DNA of 64,000 nt from Gyromitra esculenta (taxonomy: Eukaryota > Ascomycota > Pezizomycetes > Pezizales > Discinaceae). The stretch is taken from contig JBCAML010000008.1 of assembly GCA_038503075.1 (NCBI GenBank), forward strand, positions 1,674,001 through 1,738,000, given 5' to 3'. A program made the position numbers and the translations under genes. How positions within the stretch are numbered: the first letter of the stretch is position 1; each line of letters starts with the position of its first letter. The notes under the pieces were generated by a model. It worked only from the letters and a program-made list of their open reading frames with translations. It was not told the origin of the DNA and ran no database searches. Below, one piece after another: positions 46,987 through 58,635 of this stretch.

Positions 46987-49498
46987 CGTGTTGGGAACGA
47001 ACGGAGGAAAGGAGATTGGTACTAGGCACGACGGACGACGGACGGTTGATGAAGCAGTTGCTGGGATGGAGATGGAGACGATGACGATGAGAGAGACTTG
47101 CCAGACTTGTCGTCGAAAAGAGAGACCAGTTACCCGGTCGGCTGCCTGGCGTGCATGACGCGCTTTTAAGCCGCAACACCAAGCACGCGTGCCTCTGCTG
47201 CGTAGTTTTCATCCCGGGATAGCTTCGGAATATCTCTCTACCAACTGCATCATCTGTAAATTATGTTTCCTAAATTACTAATACCGCATTTGACAACTGC
47301 ACAAAACCAATCACACGCAGCACAGACACCGCACGCTCATACCAAATCTAGATAGTAGACTTCACGAACTTCACCTCAAGTCTCCATGATTTCCTCGAGA
47401 GGGTGTTTGTTATCTCCAGATTTTCATCTGCCCCCATACCCCATTAGAAAACGTGAATATACGAAACTAGAGTCTCATATATCTATCTATATTATCGTGG
47501 CTGCCTTCAATTGGACCTCGTTCGAGCGATAACTACGACACCTCTTAGTTCAGGCTCTTATCAAGAACCTACAGTGTTAGACCTCCCAAACAAGCACCTT
47601 CGCCCGGCTGCCGAGAATTTCGACCATTTCTAGAGACCTACATAGAAAACCCCCCCCCCGTGAAAATCGCTTTTCTATCATCCAACCCGGACAAACCACC
47701 AGCCCATCTTCTTAGCCCGCCGTGCGTATAAACACACATATGTTTCACCGGCCATCAGCACACATAGTAGTCACGAGCCATCTCTCATGCAACACAATCA
47801 ATCAATTCAGGGCGGTGTAGTATCAGCGCTAATACCGCCCTGATGACCAGGCAAGGCAAGGAGACACTACATATACCTGGGAACGGAAGAAATTAAGATC
47901 CAAAATAGACCGAACCCCCACATCACCAAATTGCCATTTCAAGGCAGTATATGCCTCTTGGATACGAAAACCAAAGACATCATCTTAGCAACGGGAAAGC
48001 GGGCCTCCGCGATGCCGGACGGATGAAAAGGGGGGGCTATTAGCCTGTTGACGTGAGGCGCCAGTAATTGAAGGGCCGTAGACAAGCATGAAACCCACTG
48101 CGGCTCGGAATGCAAGGGGAAATGGATGAAGGTTGTTCGATACTACATGTACTCTAGACTTTTCACGAGCTTTGCAGTAGTGAGCGGGTGATATATTCCT
48201 TGGTGTTGCGATCTTTTTTTTTTCTAGAATTCCACCAGACACGCTACCATTATCAGTTTCTGGCTAAATGATCAGAGGATAGACGGATGGAGGCGCCGAT
48301 AGCGCCATGTTTAATTCATCCCTCCCATATTTTTGAGTTTTCCTGGTGAGGTTCTCTAACTATTGGTGGTTGATTTGTGTATGGCCAAGCAACCATTCCC
48401 CCCCCTCGGAACCAAGGCCGGGGTTCCCCTCCTCCTTTCATGCTACTGTGCTATACATGTATGTATGTATGTACTATCCCGCGGCCGAGTAACTACGAGG
48501 CAGACTCGCAAAAACCTATCTATTATGTGGCCAAGTAACGGTGAGACAGTCCAATCGCACATACATATATCGAAGCTCCCGCATATGTAACCCAGTTCTA
48601 GCCTCTTGGCTCCCTTTTTTTGCTTTTGCTAATTATTCGTACGCACGTACGTACTCTTGGCTCTCTCTCAATTGCTTTTTTTTAAAGATATCGTAATGAT
48701 CACCGATTCAGAAGCAGCAGATCTCGGACGCTGAAGATCTATATGCAGGGTCTATCTGTTGGGAGGCCGGTAGATCAAACATATGTACATGTACCCCTTT
48801 GGAAAATAAAAGAAGAAAAAGAATACCAAGATTATGTATGTAAGATATACCGGACGTATCATGCGTAAAGGATAAGCTTGACAATCGGTCAAACGTTCAA
48901 CTCAGGGGTGTTGCGCTGGGCTAGAGCGTCATAGAGTCCCTGGATCTACGAGTGCGGGCATCGACTAGCGGAGGTTGTATCTGCCCGGCGGGGGAATAAA
49001 GCTTGGCTCTCTACTTCATGTCGTTTCCACCGATCATACGTACTTGAACCTTTTTTGAGTAGTAGGTTTCAGTTGCTTGTTACATCGCTATGGCTTACCT
49101 TATACCATCTCTCCATCAAACCTACGTCATTTATCAATACCAGTAATCCTCCTCCTATAATCGTAAGAGACAGCTTACTATCTCAATAGAAAATGCCCAG
49201 ATATGGATTAGAGCGGTAATAGTAAAATGCTGAGATGTAACCAACTGAGATGTAGAGCAAAGTGGCAGTTAGTACTAAAGTGGCATAATGTCAATTATTG
49301 GAAAGACAAATCAGTTAAAGGCACTACCAAGTGAGACGACTTCAACCTAAACGATAAGCATTAATAATCGCCTGCACTAGTCAATTGATCGCACACTATT
49401 CACCATGAACCACAACATCTTTGAGATCAATGGTTTGCATCAAATTGGCTACCAAAAGGCCAGGAGCAAAATGTTGAACGCACGTATCCAACACCTCA
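46987..49498. other. Intergenic region with a perfect inverted repeat
   Basis: 2.5 kb upstream of TAF4 and downstream of the DCAF4-like gene. It holds a 10-bp perfect inverted repeat at 47807-47843 and TACATGTA at 48144, 48455 and 48786. No frame is convincing. Confidence 0.5.
47807..47843. repeat. Perfect 10-bp inverted repeat / hairpin
   Basis: TCAGGGCGGT and ACCGCCCTGA enclose 17 nt. Inner GTAT/ATAC pairing and a central AGCGCT palindrome could extend the stem. There is no T run after it, so it does not look like a Pol III terminator. Confidence 0.6.
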
Positions 49499-51265
49499 CT
49501 AAACCACATAATGCTCCAAGATCGGGCCATCAACCGCAAAAATGCCCTCCAGGCTTTCTTCCTCTCCACTAGAAAACCGTAGAGCCCTACAAGCATGATG
49601 AAACGGCTTCTTCCCCACCACGCCCTCCAAAACATTCCCCGTGTCCATCGAGAATAGCCTAACATGCTGGTCCTCATTTGCAACTACCATCATCTGTCTC
49701 TCTTTGCAAACATCAAAACCAAGTGTTAGCATATATCCACTACCACCGTGGACTTTCTCATATGTCATGACGGGCTTTGTCGGTTCGATGAAAGCCTTAT
49801 TCGGGCTCGCAGGATGCGGAAACCGTAGATCGTACAATGCACATCTCTGTGGTCCATGCACCACCATCGTCACTTCGTTCAGATGGCGAACATGTGTGAT
49901 ACTAGACGTATGTCTAACCACAAGATTAGACGAGTCAACATCTGTTTCACTCCGACGAACCCGCGTGTCGAAGAGCCGCATCGCGCCATCGCGAGATCCA
50001 CAGAGAAATATAGGCGGCTCGGCAGGAAGAAATTCAACCGCAAATACGTCGCTACCTGTTAGAAAGTGGTGGCGATCCCAATCATTCGGATGCTCACGCA
50101 TAAAGATAACACCTGTGGAAGCACCTAGTGCCATGTCCCCGGTTTGCGCTGCCATGGCCGAGGCCCAGATTGAGCGCACGGGGTAGTTAAAGACAAGAGA
50201 TTGACCTTGATTTCCGATGGCAGAGTGAGCAAATTGAATATGGTATTCTTCAACAGGAAAACCGCCAGATCATACCTGGAGCAGTGTGATCTTCCGAACC
50301 TGGCTCGGGTATTCTAACACGAAATATAGATGGACTTCTCGTGCCACCCAGACATGATGCCCTTTAAGAAATTGTCAGCGGTACGTCATGTGTTACAGCC
50401 AGGGAAACAAATAGATACGGGTTCACATACATTAGCATCCGCCTTGGTGACAAACAAACCGACGTGACCTATTTCCAAATTAACATCCGTCCCAAGAACC
50501 TTGGAAATTAAAAAAAAAAAGACCCCCCCCTTCCAACCCAGAGGAACAATACCTGCGATGAAAAGTGATGCAAGCTCTTCAATTCGCTCCTATCGCATCT
50601 CAAGTCTCCACAATCATCTTTCGCCACCGGAACAGACCTAGGAAACCCCCACTATCAGCATTGCAAGAATTACCGAGTCGAAGCTCGTCCCCAATACTCA
50701 CATAACTCCACCCCCACTATCTCCCACGATAAGTGTTCCTTGTCTTTTCCCATCCGTCACAAACGCCGTAATTTTTCTCCCACCAACACCAATATCCCAC
50801 AAGCGCCGATGCTGTAGACTAAGCGCATAAACGCGTCTCCTTGCCTCTCTCTCCTCGAATTGTCCTATCGACCCAAGTTCCCTGCCCAGAGTACATTGAG
50901 TGAATGGGTTGTTGACGAGTGGTGACGTTTGTCGTCGTTTCAAGCGATGGGATTCTTCTTGGAGTTGCTGGGACTGACGCTGCGATGATGGAGGTGGGAG
51001 CGCGTCAGCATGATATCAATGGATTAATATAAAGGATACATGGATAGAGGTGGTGGTGGAGAACAGACCTGCTGTTCTTGTTGTTGCTTTTGCACGCTCG
51101 CTGCTGTGTAGAATGACGTTGTTGGCGCGGCGTGATTAGCGAGGAGTCGAAAGTATCTCTCCTTGACTGGATCTATTGACAGACATTAGAATCCATGAAG
51201 CACCAAGAGACACAGCTGGCGAGCTTACCGTAGTAGTAACCCGGTATCTCGGCGGGTAGACTCAT
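49499..51265 (-). CDS. DCAF4-like WD40 repeat protein
   Basis: Seven exons: 51265-51229, 51172-51069, 50979-50702, 50637-50553, 50468-50431, 50361-50276 and 50205-49499 (444 aa), all phases closing. The spliced N-terminus MSLPAEIPGYYYDPVKERYF is the characteristic entry of DCAF4-type proteins. A coiled Gln-rich stretch follows, then WD40 blades (TAFVTDGKRQGTLIVGD; SELKSLHHFSSQVTSVCLSP; VFAVEFLPAEPPIFLCGSRDGAMRLFDTR; ITHVRHL...CALYDLRF; GFDVCKERQMMVVANEDQHVRLFS). DCAF4 proteins are substrate receptors of CUL4-DDB1 ubiquitin ligases in animals; that role in fungi is inference. Exon 5 is only 38 nt, and the intron at 50206-50275 was chosen over an apparent 28-nt intron because only it keeps frame. 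The start is 338 bp from the PMA1 stop. Confidence 0.82.
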
Positions 51266-51603
51266 GATGGAGACTGCTGATCATGTTGTTCGTTGGCGAT
51301 GAGGTGCTGAAGATGGAATTTCACAAGCACGTTATGTTGATGTTGGGTTACCACAGCAGTACACTAGACGGAAACATAAAAATTATTTGAGACATCTAGC
51401 CCAACAACCATAATATTGAACTTTCTAACATTAAGACACCAATCGTGAGAGCGTAAAAAAAAGCCGCTGCGCTCGATACACGAGGCGTAATTTACAAAAC
51501 TAATGTGTATCCAAAACCCGGCAACAATCCTGCCAATCCAAACCAATCGAGATATCATTCTATAGTACATCGCCCAAACCCCATATTAACTAACAATTCT
51601 AAT
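51266..51603. other. Intergenic region, DCAF4-like promoter
   Basis: 338 bp holding the 3' UTR of PMA1 and the promoter of the DCAF4-like gene, both on the minus strand. No further feature. Confidence 0.5.
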
Positions 51604-54586
51604 TTATGACTGCTTCTCATGCTGGGTAGAGACACGCTGGAGTGAAACAACGAAGTCTTCCAACGATCGCTTCTTCGCATCCTTCTTGGGGGTCTTTCCG
51701 TGCATGAGGTTGTCGAAAGAGATAGAGTCTTGAAGAAGATCTGCAGAAAATAGTTAGATATCAAGTCTTCAGAATAGATCGCGGGAGAGATGGCTTACAG
51801 TAAACACCACCCATAACACAGAAGATACCGAAAGAAAAGATCCAGATACGAACGACAGCGACGATGGAAGTCTGTCCGTGTTCAAACCAACCGAAAATAG
51901 TGAAAAGAGTAGCAATAATATCGACGAGGAAAATGGCACCAGACAATTGCCATGAGGGGATTGAGGACCAGAAAGGTCCGTTGGCACGGGTGATGAAGAT
52001 GAGCCAATTCTCAGTGAGGGAGATTTCCAAGAACAAGACCTCATCACGGTTACCGAAGTTCTGGACGATACCACCGTAGACACGGGTAGCGTTGGAGCCA
52101 CCGTGGGCGATCATAGTGGTGAGAGCGATCCAGGAACCGATGGCAAGGACAATACCAAGGAGAATAGACATACCCCACAGACGAGGCAAGTTCCACTTGA
52201 CGGGGGTCTTGGAGAAAGGCGCATTGTCGTAGGCGATGGCCAAGGTAGCGATATCAGCGAAAATGGCAATGAAGACAACCAAGTTCAAGTTGAGCGATTC
52301 GTTGAGGATAGCGATCCAGAGACCCAAGAAGATTTCCAAGTGAAGAGACAAGGCGATACGGTAGACAACGTAGGCGTACATGCGGTGGAAAATCTGGCGA
52401 GAAGTCTTGAGAGCATCAATGATAGCAGAGAGACCAGGAGCCAAGAAGACGATATCAGCGGCAGAACGAGCAGCATCGGAAGCACCTTCGACAGCAATAC
52501 CAGTATCGGCCTTCTTGAGAGACGGGGCATCGTTAACACCATCACCAGTCATAGCAACCAAGTAACCACGCTGTTGCAGGATCTCGACGACATTGTACTT
52601 GTGCTGGGGGAAAACTTCAGCGAAACCATCGGCAGCCTCAACGAAATCGTAGACCTCAGAACCGGGCATATCACCACCACCAGAAAGACCGAGACGTTCA
52701 GCATTGTAAATGTTGGTACCGAGACCAAGCTGGCGGGAAGTTTCACGGGCAATACCGACAGCATCACCAGTCAACATCTTGATGGACAAACCGAGAGTCT
52801 TGGCTTCATGGACAGTCTTGGCGGTATCGTGGCGAGGAGGGTCAGAGCAAGGCATAATTCCGAGAATTTCCCAGTGACCTTCACCGCGCTTGCGAGCAAC
52901 ACCGAGGGAACGGAAACCACGAGTAGCGAATTCAGCAACCTTGTTCTTGTAATCGTTGGCAATTTCCTCAGGGATGGGGTGGTCTTCCTCGACGGTACGG
53001 AGAACGAAAAGCGGGGCACCCTTGACACAGACAATGCGTTCACCCTGGGGAGACTCGACAACGGCGGTAACCTTCTTTGAGACGGGGTCGAAGGGGTGGA
53101 ATTCGAGGACCTTGTAGCGGGCGAGGACGTTCTTGGCACGAGGGTAGAATCGGAGAGACTTCAAGAAAGCCTTGTCAATGGCATCAAGACCCTTCTTCTT
53201 GCGGGAAGCAGCCAAACAAGCGGTAAGCATAAGGTCATCGGCTTCAACACCTTCAACAGTGTAGGGCTCGGCGAGAGACAGCTTGTTCTTGGTGAGGGTA
53301 CCAGTCTTGTCAGAGCAGAGAATCTCGACACCGGCAAGGGACTCAATGGCGGAAAGCTTCTGGACAATGGCTTGCTTCTTGGCGAGGTAGGCAGCACCGA
53401 CAGCCATGGTGGTAGTGACGACAGCGGGAAGACCGACAGGGACACCGATAATAGTGATGGCGAGGGTGAATTCCAAGATGTGGACGATTCCATTGGAGCG
53501 GTAGAAGGAAGAGATCCAGACGACGAGAAGGGTGAAGATGACGAGGACGAGAAGAACCGTACCGATACCGTTAAGAACCTCAGTGAAATGACCAGTTCCG
53601 GCAGAAGCAGCAGACACGAGGGCAGCAGCACGACCGACGAAGGTGTTGTCACCAGTAGCAGTAACAACCATGAAGGCCTCACCACGCTTGATAGCAGAGG
53701 ACGCGTAACATTGATCACCCTTGTGCTTATCGACAGCGAGAGATTCACCAGTGATGGCGGACTGATCGACCTGGAGGAACGCGTCATCGGTAACAATACG
53801 ACCGTCAGCGGGAATGATGGTTCCCTAGATGCAAAATTAGCACGCGTTCTCTATAGTTTGGTTGATCGTAATAGAATTAAACTAACCTCTTCAATCTGGA
53901 GAATATCACCGGGAACGACCTGAGGAGCTTCAATTTCGAAAAGACGTCCATCACGGAGGACAACAGCCTTCAAGGCGAGAGTCTTTTTCAACTCCTCGAC
54001 AATAGAACCAGCCTGGAATTCCTGAACGAAACCAACGCAAGCGTTGAGCAACAAAAGAGCACAGATGACACCGAAATCAACCCAATCCTCAAGACCAGCG
54101 GCGAGAATAGCAGCAGCCTAGATGACGACATGTAAGCAATTGAAATAAGGAGACGGGTGATTGCAGCAAGTGGATACAAACCTCCATGACGAACTGAATA
54201 GGACCAACGAAATACATCAAGAACTTGAGAATCAGATTCTCCTTCTCCTCCTTCATCTGATTGAGACCATACTTCTTGCGGCGTTGTTCGACCTCGGCAG
54301 CAGTAAGACCGGTACGGGTGTCTGTCTGGAGAAGATCCTCCGGGACAGGACGAGCGCTAGAGCCAGGAGCAGCTTCGCCTTCATCAACCTCTTCCTCGTG
54401 ACCATCTTGAGACTCGAGATCATCGATCAGCTGATCAATGTCCTCATCATCCTCCTCGTCGAGGGGGGTTCCCTCTGGCTTCTCGTCAAGATGTTCGCGC
54501 TTTTCAGACTCGACGCCTGCGTGATGGTGATGGGGGGCGACGTCCGAGGACGCGGAATACCCTGGATTTGTAGCGGTATTCGACAT
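51604..54586 (-). CDS. PMA1: Plasma membrane H+-ATPase Pma1 (P3A-type)
   Basis: Four exons: 54586-54182, 54117-53887, 53824-51799 and 51740-51604 (932 aa). The proton pump energises nutrient uptake and controls cytosolic pH. Landmarks: acidic N-terminus (residues ~25-80), first helices with [20 protein letters not shown], actuator motif AITGES, phosphorylation site [11 protein letters not shown] (Asp near residue 384), TGDGVND hinge, ten-helix membrane core, and a C-terminal regulatory tail ([18 protein letters not shown]), which carries the Ser-Thr pair phosphorylated on glucose activation in yeast. The tail is encoded by the short last exon, so reading through the intron would lose it. Codon use is strongly biased, as expected for a very abundant protein. 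This produces long open frames on the opposite strand. Identification is secure. Confidence 0.97.
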
Positions 54587-56530
54587 AGCGGGTGCTTTAA
54601 TTGTGTTTCCACAAAACAGCAAATAAAATTAAGAGTAGTAGATTATAGTTGTTGGTGCTGTAAGGGAGAAGATTTGTGTTGGGGGGGGGGGGGCGAGATA
54701 TTTAAGCGGAGGAGATAGCGTATTTTGAGGACTTTTGGATTTTGGAACCAAATGCGGGCAGTGTCAAGATCCTAGCGGGAGAGCTGCACACAAAAGACAA
54801 ATTTGCGTGAATTGGCTAGGAAGACGCCTGAAAGGGAATTGTCCGCACACACCGCTGCGCGATTGCCGGGAAAAGATTGTTTGAGAATCTTTTATGGCTG
54901 GCCGAATCAGAAAGCAACGGTGAAGAAGAGGAAGAGGAAAAAAATCAGAGTTCGGCGGGCGAGGAGGGTCAACTATATAGCTGGAAGAGCCCGCCGTCCG
55001 GGCTGGAAACAACGCTGGGAATGGGTGGGATGGGGATGGCACGCACGGCTATGATAGGTAGTACCAGCTAACTGTTCTCACTCGTTCTTAGATCCAAGCT
55101 CTCGCGCGCTCCCCCAGGACGTGTGTGGATGCCGATTGCTTTTTCCTCCGGGCTCGTCCTGTCTGTAAGCGGCCTAGCGGCCAAGTGAGGTTGTTCTTGG
55201 ACCGAAGTAGGGTGGGGTGGGGTGCAACCAGGGTAGCATCAACTGGGGGCATCAGCACAAGCACCCCAAACCTTGCGTTATTCGCTCCGCTGTGCGTTAC
55301 CCATACACTTGCCTGAAAAAGAAATTTTATTTTGGAGGGAAAACTTTGACCGGAAAGGATGCCATCAGCCAGGCGGATCCATCTGCTGGAATTCCTTAAT
55401 AAAAATAATTGTCACCCCAGAACCTAAGAGCAAACCCAAGAGCAACATAAAAAATAAAGCAATAAACCACCTCAGACACATCCTAATAATTTATTACCAT
55501 TACCCAATCACTCTGTCGATTCAAAACTTCCCATTTCCATTTCCAAAGATAACGCTGCTCCATTAGAGCTAGTGCTGGCCATCTTAGACCCCAACACCAG
55601 CCGTCTACGTCTTCTAGACTCTTGAATAGGGAAACTTTGAAATTAAAAAGTGAGGGAAAAAAAATACGTCAATAAAAAGGAAACAGCGGCACTCAAAACA
55701 GTGACCCGTCAACCGCTAGGTATCAAACGGTTGTAATTACCAAAAGGAAGTGGCCCATCGGCTCAAAACCATTCTTCTTCTAGTGAAGAGACCTACCAAA
55801 ACATTACCAAATGAACGTTTTTTGAGTTACGCTTGTCGACCGTCTCTCCCTCCCCCCCAAGGGTCCAGTGTTGTCAGGGAGTATGGTTCAAATCCCCCCC
55901 CCCAATCCCCTGTCTATCGTTCCATGAACACAAATCTCCCCCAAGGCTTTAGTTATTTGGTGACAATTGAGCAACCTGCCAAAAAATTTGGAGGTGGATG
56001 ATGCCCCTCCAAAAAGTAACGGTGCTCTCAAGCATTGGCCCTGTTCCCCACCCTCCCTCTCCCAAGCGATGATCGCGCCATGTAGTTTGCAGTGGTCGTC
56101 TGCACCGGTCAATTTGCCGTTATGCTGCAATCTCGCCTTGTTCGTCTGGCCCCAAATTTCTTTTTTGGAGCGCGTTTCATTGGGTCATCTTTTTTTTTCC
56201 CCATCGAAGCTTGGTAGATAAAGGGAAAAAAAAAAAATTGCTAGAAATCGGTTCGCCTCCCCGACCCTTGTTACGTTATGTTTTATTTATTTTTTTCCCT
56301 TTCCTTCGTCCAATCTCGGGGGATGTTTGGCATCGCGTTTCGATGATGACGCCTATTCCCTCCCCGCGATAGCGTACCAAGACTCACGATCACATATGCA
56401 CAATCCGATCGTTTAGATAGGGTGGAGGGTCTATGTAGGGTCCAAATTCTCCCGAGTCTGTGGATGGGCTGGCTCGTGAGGTGGGCCGTCCCCCCATGGC
56501 CAGATGAGATCTAATTCCGCGCACACACGA

Positions 56531-56565
56531 GACAGGACAGGACAGGACAAGACAAGACAAGACAA
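56531..56565. repeat. Pentanucleotide array (GACAG/GACAA)
   Basis: Three GACAG units followed by four GACAA units, perfect and in register. Confidence 0.9.
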
Positions 56566-57789
56566 TTGCAAATAAACTATAAACGTCTGGGCATAGATGG
56601 TGGTAAGATAGTAATCGCGTTCGTCCGAAGACAGTTCCAGAGTGTGGGGAAAACTGCATGGAAAGATGGCGAAGCAGGAGGAGAACAAGGAGAAACATCA
56701 CTATCACGGACGCACTGGTCTCGCTCCAAGAAACCCCAAGAAACTCCAAGACGGAGCATCTCGAGATTCGGGGGAGGAAGGCAGAAAAAGGAACGTTCCT
56801 GTATCTACATGTATCTACAGTGTCTTTGGTTACGAAACGCGCTCAAGCACGATTATTACTGTTATTATTATTATTATCTTTTGCTTTACTGCACGCCGAA
56901 CGCGCTGGGGGGGGAAGAGCCGCGATAGAAAGACCCTCAAAACCTGAGGCATTATGGGCGGGGGGTTGAGTTGAGCGATATTTTGATACACGCACGGTGA
57001 GTTTGCCTCCTCGTCCGCACAGTCCACGGCAAGCGTACTGTTGCTACCTACATGCTGATGATGGTGATGATGATGCTGACGGAGGATGCTGGAGAATCCC
57101 GCCGCGTTACCCATCGATTTCAGCACCTGCCTAGCCCTCACTCAGGAATGAGGAATTTCGAGGCATTTTCTGCGATGTATGAAGGGCTGCCGTGCCGGGT
57201 GGTTGCCGAGGCAGAGGCATGGGAGAGCAGAGAAGTAATATGAGACCCCTTGAGGACCGCTCGGCAGGATCGGCACCAAACCACCAAACCAGTGACCGCC
57301 AGCACCCAACGAGACACCCTGCACGCTCAGCACTCGGGAAGCCCTGTAGGTAGAGGATGTACTCTTCCGGCGTAGTCTGGAAACGTGAGTTACTCAAGCG
57401 ATTGACAAAACGATAAGCGACTGCAATCCGAGTCACGCGTCGAGGCTCTCTCTCGCTCTCGCTCGCGCTCGCGCTCTCTTCGGACGGCGGCAAGCCTCGC
57501 CTTGTTTCTCTTTCCTTACTCCCCATCCTGGCTGCGGAGTTCCGCGGAATTCGCGAATGCCGACACCTAACAATGTATCCCTCTTGCGGACCTATTTCAC
57601 GAGCTGCTCTTGCTTGCTTGCATGCTTGCTGTGCTCTGCGGGCCTCGGGGAGCTTCCCCCGACAATCCCGGGTCGGTCCTTCTATACCTCAGCTGCCCTG
57701 AATCCAACCAGATTGAGCTGGCTGGCTGGCTAGCCGTGTTGTACATATGGTCCTGTCCGCGATGTTCTGTTCTGTACATGGAGCATCTA

Positions 57790-57895
57790 GTGGAAGTACA
57801 TGTAGCAAAGCAAAATATCGCTCAAGGGGGCAACGCATGAGTAAGGTCCGAAACAACCGACTTGCCGTTAGCTAGAATACATGTACTTGCCACAA
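57790..57895. repeat. Inverted pair of extended TACATGTA motifs
   Basis: GTGGAAGTACATGTA on the left and, reversed, GTGGCAAGTACATGTA on the right: 15 bases shared with one insertion. They flank about 75 bp. A third copy (57976, CTAGCTACATGTA) lies just beyond. The CTAGCTACATGTA 13-mer also occurs at 6781-6793. Confidence 0.45.
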
Positions 57896-58608
57896 AACTG
57901 TCTTGAATCTCCGGTGACACCTTGACGAATATGGGAATACCTATTTTACTCTGATGAGGGATGAGGGAATCTAGCTACATGTACTGTTCTCTATCAACAC
58001 ATCCTCTAGGTAACTGTACACAGGTGGCACTGGCAGCGGCCATCGGAAGCCCTCTCTCCTTTTCCACATTCCCACTTGGTGTCATCACACGTACTAATAG
58101 GCGCCAATCAAACTAAAGATAATTAGATATGTGTAATTATTTCCATCAGCGCCCTGTCACCCATCGTCGTCGTGGAAATTGAAATTAGATGTAGAATTGA
58201 AGTCGAAACCGAGTTATCAGCGATGATCCTACCTGCTCTCACTTTCTCTGCGGCAGCGCTTGCCATATGCAATTGAACTGGTGTGAATTGGCTATCTAAC
58301 ATGTGCAGCAAGATTCACGGAACCAGGTAACATTCCTCGCTGGATCCCTCACCCTCTGTTCCTTCCTCTACCTATCACCAAGCGGCGAGCCCGCCGTTGA
58401 GCGTCCATGCTGTACATGTCCATGCTGTCCATGCTTGCTATGCTATGTATGCTGTCTGGATTGATGGATCTCTTCTATGCTACTTCCGTTTCTGTCCATC
58501 TATGTATGCAAGATGCCACCAACTGACAGCGGATTCACCTTACGGATCTAGATTTCGCATAACCCGTCTTTCGCCCCATGTCCAGGATATCCCTTCGTTT
58601 GCGGTGGT

Positions 58609-58635
58609 GGGGGGGAGGGGAGGGGAGGGGAAGGG
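58609..58635 (+). repeat. G-quadruplex-prone tract
   Basis: Five G runs (7, 4, 4, 4 and 3 G) are separated by one or two A, fulfilling the usual G4 pattern on the plus strand. Confidence 0.7.

Noticed and set aside
50249..50276. Apparent 28-nt intron in the DCAF4-like gene
   Set aside because: The only frame-compatible and size-typical splice uses the acceptor ATCAAG, giving a 70-nt intron (50206-50275).
52103..53923. Long plus-strand open frames (325 and 275 codons) over PMA1
   Set aside because: They are exact antisense shadows of a highly codon-biased gene; the composition is Ser/Thr/Asn/Glu-rich with no domain, and PMA1 on the other strand is unambiguous.
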